Positions 23,401-32,638 of a DNA stretch of 39,212 nucleotides are shown one piece after another. The position numbers and the translations under genes were made by a program. The notes under the pieces are model-generated. The model worked only from the letters and a program-made list of their open reading frames with translations. It had not been told where the DNA came from and ran no database searches. Source of the DNA: Paenibacillus alba (GTDB lineage Bacteria > Bacillota > Bacilli > Paenibacillales > NBRC-103111); contig NZ_JABMKZ010000057.1 of NCBI RefSeq assembly GCF_013204855.1, forward strand, positions 1-39,212, written 5' to 3'. How positions within the stretch are numbered: the first letter of the stretch is position 1; each line of letters begins with the position of its first letter.

Positions 23401-25428
23401 TTATTGGAAATACTTCTGTCTGATTTGTTCTACGATTGCTTCTGCGGTAAAGCCATATTCACGAATGACGCGATCGGCCTTGGCGGATGCCCCGAATTTA
23501 CGGATGCCCACGACGAAGCCGCTGCCTCCCGTAATCTCTTCCCAACCTGCAGGATAAGCCATCTCCATGACAACATTCGCTTGCACATTCGGTAAAAGGA
23601 CGGCATCTCGCACTTCTTCAGGCTGCTGTTCGAACAATTCGCGGCTTGGCATGGAAATAACACGAGCCCCAATTCCATATTGCGCCAACTGCTTCTTCAC
23701 GTCAAGGGCAAGGCTTACTTCAGAACCTGTCGCGATAAGCTGTACAGCGGTGGTTTCGCCTGCAGCCACATCGGATAACACGTAAGCCCCTTGATGAATA
23801 TGCGCAAAAGCAAGCGTATCCGTTCCTGGAAGGACGGGCAGATTTTGCCGCGAAAGTGCGAATACGAAAGGACCTTCCTTCGCCTCCAGCACATACTGCC
23901 AAGCTGCTGCTGTTTCGTTCGCATCCGCAGGACGGAACAACGTCAAATCCGGAATCATCCGCAGGGATGGGATTTGTTCGATTGGCTGATGCGTCGGGCC
24001 GTCTTCCCCGACAGCGATGCTGTCGTGCGTGAAGACGTACGCGACCGGCAGCTTCATCAGCGCGGACAAGCGAATTGCGCCGCGCAGGTAGTCGCTGAAC
24101 ACGAGGAACGTTCCGCCGAAGGCACGTACACCGCCGTGCAGCAGCATGCCGTTCAGCGCTGCGCCCATGGCGAATTCACGGACGCCGAACCAGAAGTTGC
24201 GGCCGCTATAATCCGCGCTGCTAAACGCCGCGGCGTCATTAATCATGGTGAAGTTGGAGCTTGCCAGGTCGGCTGAGCCGCCTACAAGATAAGGTACCCG
24301 CTTCGCCAAGCCGTTAATCACTTTGCCGGATGCCGTGCGCGTCGAGATCGCGCCGCTCTCCGGGGTAAAGCGCGGCAGATCGGCCTTCCAATCGGCCGGC
24401 AGCTCGCCGCTGCTCGCGAGCAAGAACTGCTGCGCGAGCTCTGGGTAAGCTGCCTGGTAGCTGTTCCACAGCTGCTCCCAGGCAGTTTGAGCTTCTCCGC
24501 CCAGCTGCTTGAAGTGGGCGAAATGGCCGTAAACCTCAGCCGGCACATAGAAGTCCGGCTCCAAAGGCCAGCCGAGCGCTTGCTTCGTCAGCAGCAGCTC
24601 TTCTTTGCCAAGCGGCGAGCCGTGCGTGCCGCCGTGGCCGCCTTTGCCGGCTTTGTTCGGGCTGCCGTACCCGATCGTTGTTTTGATCTCGATCAGCGTT
24701 GGACGCTCGAGATCCGCCTTGCCCTCGGCGATTGCAGCGGAAATCGCCTCGACGTTGTTCTGTTCTTCCACACGTAAGTATTGCCATCCGTAGGATTCAA
24801 TACGCGTCTTAACATTCTCGGAGAACGACATATTCAATTCACCGTCAAGTGAAATATCGTTGGAATCGTAGAGCACGATTAATTTGCCCAATTTCAGATG
24901 CCCCGCCAGGGAGGCAGCCTCAGATGAAACGCCTTCCATTAAATCACCATCACCGCAAATTGCATAGGTGTAATGATCAACGATCGGAAAGCTCGGTTTA
25001 TTATAAACGGATGCTTGATGCGCTTCAGCCATCGCCATACCTACAGCCATGGCAACGCCTTGACCCAGAGGCCCCGTTGTAGCTTCCACGCCTGCTGTAT
25101 GTCCGTACTCTGGGTGCCCAGGTGTCCGGCTTCCCCATTGGCGGAATTCCTTAATGTCTTCAATCGTCACATCGTAACCGCTTAAATGCAGCAGGCTGTA
25201 GAGCAGCATCGAGCCGTGACCGGCTGATAATACGAAGCGATCGCGATCCACCCACTTGGGATTAGCCGGATTATGCTTCAAGTGCTGCGTCCAAAGCGCA
25301 TACGCCATAGGCGCTGCTCCCATCGGCATACCGGGATGACCCATCGCTGCTTTTTCAACAGCGTCGATCGTCAAGGTCCGGATCGTATTAATACTTAATG
25401 TTTCTAGACTGGCTGTGGCTTGTTTCAA
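23401..25428 (-). CDS. tkt: Transketolase
   Basis: 675 residues. The thiamine diphosphate/Mg motif is CGDGDLMEGVSSEAA; HGSMLLYSLLHLSGYD, GHPGMPMGAAPMAY and HDSIAVGEDGPTHQPIEQI are family signatures. A longer frame begins at TTG 25503, but TTG 25428 has GGAGGC ten bases upstream and gives the standard N-terminus (ETLSINTIRTLTIDAVEKA), and the promoter lies inside the extension. It moves two-carbon units in the pentose phosphate pathway and works with the tal gene next to it. A LysR gene diverges from its promoter. Confidence 0.95.
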   Translation of the reverse strand: MKQATASLETLSINTIRTLTIDAVEKAAMGHPGMPMGAAPMAYALWTQHLKHNPANPKWVDRDRFVLSAGHGSMLLYSLLHLSGYDVTIEDIKEFRQWGSRTPGHPEYGHTAGVEATTGPLGQGVAMAVGMAMAEAHQASVYNKPSFPIVDHYTYAICGDGDLMEGVSSEAASLAGHLKLGKLIVLYDSNDISLDGELNMSFSENVKTRIESYGWQYLRVEEQNNVEAISAAIAEGKADLERPTLIEIKTTIGYGSPNKAGKGGHGGTHGSPLGKEELLLTKQALGWPLEPDFYVPAEVYGHFAHFKQLGGEAQTAWEQLWNSYQAAYPELAQQFLLASSGELPADWKADLPRFTPESGAISTRTASGKVINGLAKRVPYLVGGSADLASSNFTMINDAAAFSSADYSGRNFWFGVREFAMGAALNGMLLHGGVRAFGGTFLVFSDYLRGAIRLSALMKLPVAYVFTHDSIAVGEDGPTHQPIEQIPSLRMIPDLTLFRPADANETAAAWQYVLEAKEGPFVFALSRQNLPVLPGTDTLAFAHIHQGAYVLSDVAAGETTAVQLIATGSEVSLALDVKKQLAQYGIGARVISMPSRELFEQQPEEVRDAVLLPNVQANVVMEMAYPAGWEEITGGSGFVVGIRKFGASAKADRVIREYGFTAEAIVEQIRQKYFQ

Positions 25429-25468
25429 CAGAAGTTCGCCTCCATCATTTAAGTTGTAATTGCTGGAA

Positions 25469-25490
25469 CTACTCCTTATTATAAGAGTAG
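25469..25490. promoter_or_regulatory. Palindrome covering the tkt -10 box
   Basis: CTACTCCTTATTATAAGAGTAG contains the perfect 11-base palindrome CTTATTATAAG flanked by CTACT and AGTAG, with one extra C. The minus-strand TATAAT inside it is the best -10 for tkt, though no good -35 is seen. This suits an operator or activator site between tkt and the divergent LysR gene. Confidence 0.6.
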
Positions 25491-25543
25491 ATCTGCCATT
25501 CAAATAATTGATAGTTTCGATACTAGGTATAGAAGGTGTCTAT

Positions 25544-26434
25544 ATGGTTAATTTTGAGCTGTACAAAGTATTTTATTTGACCGCCAAATCTGGAAGCCTT
25601 TCCAAAGCCGCCAAAGAGCTGTACATTACCCAGCCCAGCGTCTCTCACTCGATTAAATTATTAGAGGATCAATTGAAGCTGCAATTATTTGCCCGTACGT
25701 CCAAAGGAGTTGAACTGACCAAGGAAGGTTCCGTTTTATTTTCCTATATCGAGCAAGCGTACAATTTCATTTCACTCGCGGAAGCAAAACTGCATGAACT
25801 TCGAACCTTTTCCAGCGGGGAAATCAAAATCGGCGGCAGCGACTCTTTGTGCAAGCACTACCTGCTTCCTTTCCTGGAGTCTTTCCATGACCAATATCCA
25901 CATGTGCAAATCAATCTGGTAAACGGTACCACACCGGAAATTGTGAAACAATTAAAGGAAGGGAAGATCGATATTGGGATCGTCAGGACGCCTATTCTGG
26001 ATGAGCAGATGCAAGTCCGTGAGGGCATTACCATTCAAGATTGCTTCGTGACCGGACCGAAATACCGCGAGCTGGCTTTAGGTAAGGTGTCGCTTGCTGA
26101 TCTGCTGAAATACCCGATCATCTTATTTTCGAGCAACAGCTCCTCGCGGAAATTCGTCACCCGTCTATTCAGCGACCATAACCTCATGCTGGAGCCGGAG
26201 ATCGAGCTGGGCAGCGTGGATCTGCTGATTGAATTTGCGAAGATTGGGTTTGGCGTCTCCTTCGTCACAAAGGAATTCGTCGCGAAGGAACTCGCCGAGG
26301 GCAGTTTGTTTGAAGTAAACTTGGACGCTACGATCCCATCAACCAAAATAGGCATTATTACTTTGCGAAATATGCCGCTTTCGACGGCTGCTGCTGCATT
26401 TATTGCAAAGCTTGAGAATCCTGCGCTTGGATGA
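25544..26434 (+). CDS. LysR-family transcriptional regulator
   Basis: 296 residues. The N-terminal winged helix-turn-helix is ELYKVFYLTAKSGSLSKAAK with ITQPSVSHSIKLLEDQLKL; the C-terminal co-inducer domain starts near 90. The start is ATG 25544 (GAAGGTG upstream), giving the usual N-terminus; an ATG at 25508 would add 12 untypical residues. LysR genes usually lie divergent to their target, here tkt-tal, with a palindrome in between. The inducer is not known. It could regulate pentose-phosphate flux, but this is inference from position. Confidence 0.9.
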   Translation: MVNFELYKVFYLTAKSGSLSKAAKELYITQPSVSHSIKLLEDQLKLQLFARTSKGVELTKEGSVLFSYIEQAYNFISLAEAKLHELRTFSSGEIKIGGSDSLCKHYLLPFLESFHDQYPHVQINLVNGTTPEIVKQLKEGKIDIGIVRTPILDEQMQVREGITIQDCFVTGPKYRELALGKVSLADLLKYPIILFSSNSSSRKFVTRLFSDHNLMLEPEIELGSVDLLIEFAKIGFGVSFVTKEFVAKELAEGSLFEVNLDATIPSTKIGIITLRNMPLSTAAAAFIAKLENPALG

Positions 26435-26451
26435 GCGGGTAAGTCAGAAAT

Positions 26452-26491
26452 AAAAATACCCTGCTGATCTCGTTGATCAGCGGGGTATTTT
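26452..26491. terminator. Bidirectional terminator between LysR and the SLH gene
   Basis: AAAATACCC-GCTGATC pairs with GATCAGC-GGGTATTTT around a short loop, with A and T runs at both ends. The genes on both sides converge on it. Confidence 0.9.
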
Positions 26492-26545
26492 CCAAAACTA
26501 AGGTACGAAATGTCAGATACAAGCTATCTACATTCTCAGAATCAC

Positions 26546-29500
26546 TTATTTCAAGCTGTCCAACAACTGCTTAATTTGTGGATTCAGATTTAGGATATTC
26601 ATGATGGTCGTAAGCGCCTCGGCGCGGGTCGCAGGGTTATTCGGATGGAACTGGCCATCGCCTAATCCGCTAATGATTCCCGCTTTGGAGGCTTCTTTGA
26701 TTTGCTCCTCGGCAAAAGAGCTATGAATATCGGCAAAGCTTAATGTGCTTTCCTGTTGAACCGAGCGCATATTTACAATGCGGCTGACGATGGCTACCAT
26801 CTCAGCACGGCTGATCGTTGCATCTGGTTTGAACGAAGAATCTTCGTAACCGTTCAGGATGCCAAGATTGGCCAGTTTTTCGATCACTGTTTTCGCCCAG
26901 TGCGTGTTCAGATCATTCAGTGTCAGGTCTCGAACAGGCTTGCCGTCAATTTCGAATACACGGGAAATGAGAGTCGCGAACTCTGCACGCGTTACTTTGC
27001 CATCTGGCTCGAAGGTTCCGTTCTCATACCCTTGAACGATACCTATCGCTGCGAATTTGTGAATGAGGTTCCCTGCCCAATGCGCAGCAGGCAAATCTGT
27101 GAAAGAAATGGTATTGTTTTGCTTTCTCGCTTCTTCGACTTTGGACTTCAGGTTCTTGATCAACGTGTCCATTTTGACAAGCTCTTGATTAAATACTTCT
27201 GGAAGCGCCGGTTTTGTCGGTTCAACCGGTTTTGCAGGTTCCGCAGGCTTAGTCTGCTCTTGCAGCGCGGTTGGCGCAGGTTGACCGTCTGTCTCTGTCG
27301 ATGAAGAATCACCGTCATCAGCGTTATGTCTAATGATCATAAGTGTATACTGATCCATCAATCCGTCATACGTTGCTCCAATGACTGTCGTACCCTCCCC
27401 GAGCGCACTTACTAAACCTTGCGAGTTAACGGAAGCCACAGATGGAGCACTGCTGCTGAAAGTGACGCCGGCCACAGGTTGGGTCTCGCTGTTATCACTG
27501 TATTTCGCCTTAACCGTTGCTTGATCCTGCTGGCCTATATTTAGTAGAGATTTTCCGTTCAATGTAATCGAAGACAATGTCGTTTCAGCAGGTTTCGAGT
27601 GAATGACCGTAAGTGTATACTGATCCATGAATCCACCATATGTTGCTCCAATGACTGTCGTCCCCTCCCCAAGCGCGCTTACTAAACCTTGCGGATTAAC
27701 AGTAGCCACTGTTGGAACCGTACTGCTGAAAACGACACCGGAAGCAGGCTGACTCACGCTGTTATCACTGTACGTCGCTTGAATGACGGTTTGGTTCTGC
27801 TGGCCGATATTCAGTGAAGTTTTCCCATCCAATTTGATAGAGTATAATGTCGTTTCTACAGGTTTAGCTTGCACAGTGACAGTGCTTTGCGATGTAAAGT
27901 TTCCATCCACTGCAGTCGCCGTAATCGTTGCCGTACCTGATTTGATACCAGTAATAACAGCCTTGTCACCTCTGGATACAAGTGCTGCGACCGCAGAATC
28001 GCTTGTGTTCCATGTGACCGCCTGATTGCTCGCTGTAGCAGGCAGTACTTTTGCGGTAAGCTCGGCGGTCTGTCCTTCATAGATCGTTAGATTCGCATTC
28101 GTGACTTCTACGCCTGTAACTGGAATAGCATCGCTATCTTCCTTTTCTGCGCCGATCAAGTTCGGCATTGTTTCTTTTGCCTGCGAATCGGCAACCATGG
28201 CGTCTTTAAGAGCGGCGGAGGGATTGGCTCCCTGCGATCCAACAAGGATATTCACAATGGACTGATCTGCAGCAATGGCTGCATCCGAGGAAAGAATGAT
28301 TCTCGTCACGCCATTTGCCGTCTCATTGCGCAGCACTTTGACGCCGGGTTGAGCAGGTTCCACGGATGTGACCGACAAGTCATTTGTCTGGATCTCAAGG
28401 TCCATCGCTTTGGCATCCGATTTCAGCTCACTGATGGACAGCTCGTATCTTTTTAATTGCTGCGTAGTTGAAGAGATGACTTTGGTTAATTTCAAATTTG
28501 CAGCATCCGGCTTGTTTTGATCTTTTTGCTGGATAAACATGCCGTTAATTACCTTGGAATCTCCAATCGTCGAATTGATGCCCAAGCCTGTGAGAACAGT
28601 TGCCGCCAAATCCTTGGTCGTGCCGCCTTGCAGCAGTTTCTCCTTCCCGACATCCGTAGCTACCGTTCTTCCGTTCGCCGTCATGAATGTAGTCGTTGAC
28701 AGCGGTGAATCTTGACCGTGCGAGGTGGAGCTTCCTAACGTACGATTGGCATTCTCTGTGCCTCCTCCATGGTCAGGCAGAATCACCAGGAGCGTATCTT
28801 CGAGCAGATCATTATCTTTCAAAGCATTGTAAATCACGCCTACGTTCAAGTCGGTTTTCGTTAATTGCTCATAATATTTTTTCGTATAAAAACCGTATTT
28901 GTGCCCCGCCTCATGATCCATATCATCCAAATGTATGAAAATGACGGATGCATCGACGGCTTTCCCGCCTGCTGCATACTGAGCGAAGGCAGCCGCATTG
29001 CCTTCATCGTCCGAGGGGTAGTCCTCAACACCGACAGACGGTTCAATATGACCAGCAAAAATGTTGTTCCAAGTTAAAAAAGCGGCTAGCTTCGTTTCAG
29101 GCATAACTGATCTTACTTTTTTAAAGAATGACGGATAAGGGGAGGCTTCATCATAGGTATAAGCTTCGCTGATGTCATTATCAATCTTATGTTTACTGTA
29201 ATCGACGCCAGATATCATCGCGCCCCAGTTCGGTGAAGAACTGGATGGCAGCGTTGTTTTGACGGTATAGGAGACAGCGCCATGATCAATGATGTTTCTA
29301 ATCGATGGGATATTTAGGCGGCTTCCGACTGTCTCCTTGACGGAACTTGCGGTTTCCCAATATGGCGCATTGGGCGAAACCGAAACGCCTCCACCGTCGA
29401 TCCCAATGACAACAACACGTTTATAAGGAGTAAATTTGGCTTTGTCGGCGATTTTTTGTAAAACTTCGTCAGAGTTGCCTCGGACTTGGGCCAAAACAAT

Positions 29501-30772
29501 ATCCCCAACCGTCACATGGCCGTCCTTATTGAGATCTTCAGCCGCTTTGGAGTGGATTTGAACAGTACCAGCCAGCTTATTCAAAGATTCAATTTCTATT
29601 TTATTCCCACCATTATAGAAATCCGCGTTCTTCACTTCAATGGTTCCTTGACCTGAAGGGGCTTTCGTTTTGAAGATCAGCTCGGAAATTCTGGAATTGG
29701 CGAATTCAAGCGGATTGGTGTTGCTGTAAACGATCCCCCCAGGCAAACTCAGCTTCACGATTCCCGGCACGGAAGTGTCAATGGAAGTGGCGCGCGACGC
29801 ACTGACGAACTCAAATAAATGACTGTCATACGCGAGTTCAACATCTGCTTTATCAATCACTTTGGTCATGTCCGGTGTACGAAGATCCAAGTTGTAGTTG
29901 AATTGCGAGCCCTGAACGGTATGCTGTGCGCCTATCAAGTTCAGAGAGCCATTGAATTTTTCAGGGGCAAGGGGAGGAATAGCGTTATAGGCATCTAAAA
30001 CTTCTTGCGCGGTAACAGCTCTTCGCAAAATCTGAAAATCATCAAGTTGAGCTTTCAAATTGGCCTCATAATTGCCGGTACCGTCATTGCCAAGCATCGT
30101 CGACAGCCCGGAATCCAGCGTTCCTGTCCGTCCAGAAATGTCTACTGCGCTTGAAATGTTGTTATATTTACTTCCATTCGTTATGTTCACCGTTACAGGG
30201 TTTCCGTCTTTATAAAAATCAACGCGTCCAGAAGTTCTATCGTGCGAAATTGCGATGTGATGCCAAGCCCCGTCCACAACGTTAGGAATAGATGCATCCA
30301 TTCTTGAACCGCCAGCCGTATTATAGTTCCACATTAGGCGCGTGTCCTTTAAAGCGAGGATATAGCCGACATTGCTTCCGCCATTCCAGTCTTTATTCGA
30401 GATAATCGGAGGGTCTGATGAAACACCATTCGATTTCACCCAGAAAGAAAAAGTGAAACTCGTTCCGGTTCCAAACTGAAGATTGCCCGGATTACCTAAG
30501 TTCACATATTGCTTAGCTCCGTTTGAAGAATCAATATTCAGCGCACGGCCGATCCGTCCTAGGGCATAAGACAAGCTCCCTACAGGGGTTGCAGTTAAAG
30601 GATTTTGCGAACTATCCGTCAAATTGTCCTCAAAAAGCATGTGCAGGGCATAATCAGAGGGGGTGATTGCGGCAGATGCAGTGAGAGAGTTTCCAAACAG
30701 AGGAATGTTTGGCGTTGCGACGACCGTAGTTGCTAGCGTAATAAATAGCACTTTTTTAAAATGAATAAACAT
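26546..30772 (-). CDS. S-layer-anchored phosphodiesterase-like protein with LamG, cohesin- and dockerin-like, Big and SLH domains
   Basis: 1408 residues with signal peptide. LamG-type lectin domain (~35-265), cohesin-like domain (~272-405), one dockerin-like EF-hand loop (DLNKDGHVTVGD, ~410-421). An alkaline-phosphatase-superfamily phosphodiesterase domain (~450-760) has metal site D459 (GIDGGG), a Ser nucleophile candidate at 512 (LPSSSSPNW), DDMDHEAGH (~615) and LPDHGGG (~664). Three Big-type domains (~885-967, ~977-1055, ~1060-1145), a Pro/Thr/Lys linker (~1160-1195) and three SLH repeats (~1222-1400) with TRAE, SRAE and TRAE motifs follow. It should be held on the wall by SLH binding to pyruvylated polymer. 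The enzyme may cleave phosphodiesters of wall polymers or nucleotides (inference). ATG 30772 follows GGAGGC. Confidence 0.88.
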   Translation of the reverse strand: MFIHFKKVLFITLATTVVATPNIPLFGNSLTASAAITPSDYALHMLFEDNLTDSSQNPLTATPVGSLSYALGRIGRALNIDSSNGAKQYVNLGNPGNLQFGTGTSFTFSFWVKSNGVSSDPPIISNKDWNGGSNVGYILALKDTRLMWNYNTAGGSRMDASIPNVVDGAWHHIAISHDRTSGRVDFYKDGNPVTVNITNGSKYNNISSAVDISGRTGTLDSGLSTMLGNDGTGNYEANLKAQLDDFQILRRAVTAQEVLDAYNAIPPLAPEKFNGSLNLIGAQHTVQGSQFNYNLDLRTPDMTKVIDKADVELAYDSHLFEFVSASRATSIDTSVPGIVKLSLPGGIVYSNTNPLEFANSRISELIFKTKAPSGQGTIEVKNADFYNGGNKIEIESLNKLAGTVQIHSKAAEDLNKDGHVTVGDIVLAQVRGNSDEVLQKIADKAKFTPYKRVVVIGIDGGGVSVSPNAPYWETASSVKETVGSRLNIPSIRNIIDHGAVSYTVKTTLPSSSSPNWGAMISGVDYSKHKIDNDISEAYTYDEASPYPSFFKKVRSVMPETKLAAFLTWNNIFAGHIEPSVGVEDYPSDDEGNAAAFAQYAAGGKAVDASVIFIHLDDMDHEAGHKYGFYTKKYYEQLTKTDLNVGVIYNALKDNDLLEDTLLVILPDHGGGTENANRTLGSSTSHGQDSPLSTTTFMTANGRTVATDVGKEKLLQGGTTKDLAATVLTGLGINSTIGDSKVINGMFIQQKDQNKPDAANLKLTKVISSTTQQLKRYELSISELKSDAKAMDLEIQTNDLSVTSVEPAQPGVKVLRNETANGVTRIILSSDAAIAADQSIVNILVGSQGANPSAALKDAMVADSQAKETMPNLIGAEKEDSDAIPVTGVEVTNANLTIYEGQTAELTAKVLPATASNQAVTWNTSDSAVAALVSRGDKAVITGIKSGTATITATAVDGNFTSQSTVTVQAKPVETTLYSIKLDGKTSLNIGQQNQTVIQATYSDNSVSQPASGVVFSSTVPTVATVNPQGLVSALGEGTTVIGATYGGFMDQYTLTVIHSKPAETTLSSITLNGKSLLNIGQQDQATVKAKYSDNSETQPVAGVTFSSSAPSVASVNSQGLVSALGEGTTVIGATYDGLMDQYTLMIIRHNADDGDSSSTETDGQPAPTALQEQTKPAEPAKPVEPTKPALPEVFNQELVKMDTLIKNLKSKVEEARKQNNTISFTDLPAAHWAGNLIHKFAAIGIVQGYENGTFEPDGKVTRAEFATLISRVFEIDGKPVRDLTLNDLNTHWAKTVIEKLANLGILNGYEDSSFKPDATISRAEMVAIVSRIVNMRSVQQESTLSFADIHSSFAEEQIKEASKAGIISGLGDGQFHPNNPATRAEALTTIMNILNLNPQIKQLLDSLK
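27332..27860 (-). repeat. Intragenic 270-bp tandem duplication encoding two Big domains
   Basis: The sequence AAGTGTATACTGATCCAT occurs at 27341 and 27611, exactly 270 bases apart. The surrounding ~250 bases match closely, including TTGCTCCAATGACTGTCGT. Each copy encodes one Big-type domain with the shared string VSALGEGTTVIGATY. The DNA similarity is much higher than between the other Big domain and these two. Confidence 0.85.
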
Positions 30773-31231
30773 CCTAATGCCTCCAATTCGTTTAAAATAA
30801 TATTTCCAAGCCTAAGAAACAAACAAAACCAAATTAATTTAATGTTATTTATTTGATTTATTTGTTTTTAGTTGTTTCTATTATATTATAACAACATTCT
30901 CGCAGTGTAAATTCTTTGTTAAATTATTGTTAACATACATAACATATACACGAACATTTCATTACCAATTTATTACTTGATCGGATTGTTGACAGAATAA
31001 CCGGAATCAATCTAGATCAATCGTGTCAGATAACTTCCCATTAAGCAGCGACCTCCCACACCAATTTACGTACCGTCCGGTATGCGGCGCTCCTTAGGTT
31101 CACGCAGTAGCTTGTCGATACTGATCTGAAAAGAATAAAAAAAGGAAGACGGATATGAAACATTCCTCAACCTTTTGGCCGTTTTCGATCTTATGTAGGT
31201 CATCACGCGCATCCAGTAGTCTCACCCGAGC
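30773..31231. other. AT-rich upstream region of the SLH gene
   Basis: No gene is seen. 30780-30990 is very AT-rich and would contain the SLH gene promoter; TTTACA (30906-30911) and TATAAT (30885-30890) on the minus strand are only 15 bases apart, so this is a weak candidate. 30990-31231 has no recognisable signal. Confidence 0.5.
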
Positions 31232-31561
31232 GCTGAATTTCAGCCTCTCAGCCTCCAATTATGAAGAATTCGCTCTTTTCTCCTCCTTTAAGGCTGTTTT
31301 TCATCCTTAAGAAGACCAGCTCGCGCTTTCCGCCCACCTTAGGACTGTTTTTCAGCCTCTCAGCCGACAATTATGGAGAATCCGCTCCTTTCCCCTCCAA
31401 TAAGGCTGTTTTTCAGCCTTACGGAGCTCAGTTCGCGCTTTCCGCCCACCTTAGGGCTGTTTTTCAGCCTTACGGAACTCAGCTCAAGCTCTCCACCCAC
31501 CTTAGGGCTGTTTTTCAGCCTCTCAGCCGCTAATTCGGGAGAATCCGCACCTTTGCACTTA
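31232..31561. repeat. Alternating two-unit repeat array with hairpin cores
   Basis: Six cores of type AGGCTGTTTTTCAGCCT (31232-31244 degenerate, 31290, 31341, 31402, 31453, 31504) are spaced by ~61, 51, 61, 51 and 51 bases. The 61-base unit carries CTCAGCC-AATTATGGAGAATC, the 51-base unit CGCTTTCCGCCCACCTTAGG. The order is A-B-A-B-B-A. Each core can fold as AGGCTG-TTTTT-CAGCCT. Two plus-strand frames run through it but have no ribosome binding site. Confidence 0.85.
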
Positions 31562-31569
31562 AAAATGCG

Positions 31570-31610
31570 AAAAAAACACGCCCATCTGCCTACAAGCAGC
31601 TGGGCGCGCC
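31570..31610 (-). terminator. Terminator of the L-galactose-type operon
   Basis: GCGCGCCCA-CTGC pairs with GCAG-TGGGCGTG, followed on the minus strand by a run of seven T. Confidence 0.85.
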
Positions 31611-31611
31611 T

Positions 31612-32625
31612 TTACAAACAAACGATCGCTTTAATCACCTTAGACTCCGGCTTGAGCCAAGTCTCAAACTCCCCGATCATGTCCTCGAAGGAAGCACGGT
31701 GCGTGATGTAGCTCTCAATGTCAATGACTCCCGTCTGCATCGCTTCACATACGGTGTCGAAATCTTCCATCGTTGCGTTGCGGCTGCCCATAAGCGTCAG
31801 CTCCCGCTTATGGAAATCCGGATCATGGAACGTGATATCCGCCTTCACGAGGCCAACGTACACCAGCTTGCCGCCATGCGCGACAAGTCCGAAGGAGTCC
31901 GTCATCGACCGCGCGTTGCCAGTCGCATCGAAGACCACCGTCGGCATATCGCCGTTCGTTAGCTCAGCAAGCTGCTCCTTCGGCTGCTGCAGCGCATTCA
32001 CGGTCTGATCGACGCCTGCCCACTTGCGGCAAAATGCCAACCGCTCGTCGTTGATGTCCATCGCGATGACGGTCGCGCCAAACTGCTTCGCCAGGATCAT
32101 GACGCCAAGTCCGATCGGCCCTGCGCCAATGACGAGCGCAGTTTCACCGGCGCGAAGCCCCGATCTTCGCAAAGCGTGAGCTCCGATGCTAAGCGGCTCC
32201 AGCATCGCTGCTTGATCCAGTGTCAGCCCTTCAGTCTTAATGAGATGGCTGGCAGGAATAGCAACCAGCTCTCTCATTCCTCCATCCATATGCACGCCAA
32301 GCACTTTCATATCGGTGCAGCAGTTCGTATTGCCATTGCGGCAAGCAATGCATGTTCCGCAGTGCATATACGGGACGACGCTGACTAGATCGCCAGCCTT
32401 CAGTCCCAGGACTCCTTCGCCAATCTCCTCGACATAACCGGAGAGTTCATGACCAAGCACACGCGGGTAGCTGAAAAATGGCTGATTCCCTTTATAGGCG
32501 TGTAAATCCGTCCCGCAGATGCCGATTCTTTTGATGCGAACGATGGCTTCGCCCGCTTTTACAGTAGGCTCCTGCATCTCTACAAGGTTAAGCTGCTCAA
32601 TCTGATCACATACGATCGCTTTCAT
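31612..32625 (-). CDS. Zinc-dependent dehydrogenase, probable L-galactonate 5-dehydrogenase (LgoD-like)
   Basis: 337 residues, medium-chain zinc dehydrogenase. The catalytic zinc ligands are C37 and H59-E60 (GICGTDLH, LGHE), the structural zinc C89, C92, C95 and C103. NAD binding is VIGAGPIGLGV. It shares with E. coli LgoD the segment GNQPFFSYPRVLGHE and FHKRELTLMGSRNATMEDF in near-identical form (from memory, not a search). LgoD oxidises L-galactonate to D-tagaturonate. The gene follows an L-galactose-dehydrogenase-like AKR and a sugar lactonase, so the three form a complete route. L-fuconate or L-rhamnonate are alternative substrates. ATG 32625 has GGGGGAGG upstream. Confidence 0.8.
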   Translation of the reverse strand: MKAIVCDQIEQLNLVEMQEPTVKAGEAIVRIKRIGICGTDLHAYKGNQPFFSYPRVLGHELSGYVEEIGEGVLGLKAGDLVSVVPYMHCGTCIACRNGNTNCCTDMKVLGVHMDGGMRELVAIPASHLIKTEGLTLDQAAMLEPLSIGAHALRRSGLRAGETALVIGAGPIGLGVMILAKQFGATVIAMDINDERLAFCRKWAGVDQTVNALQQPKEQLAELTNGDMPTVVFDATGNARSMTDSFGLVAHGGKLVYVGLVKADITFHDPDFHKRELTLMGSRNATMEDFDTVCEAMQTGVIDIESYITHRASFEDMIGEFETWLKPESKVIKAIVCL

Positions 32626-32638
32626 CCAAACCTCCCCC

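Noticed and set aside
31232..31561. CRISPR array
   Set aside because: Units are degenerate, the spacing alternates 61/51 with related, not unique, intervening sequences, and no cas gene is present.
31261..31711. Two plus-strand frames through the repeat array
   Set aside because: They translate the repeats in different frames, have no ribosome binding site, and one runs into the terminator and antisense to the dehydrogenase.
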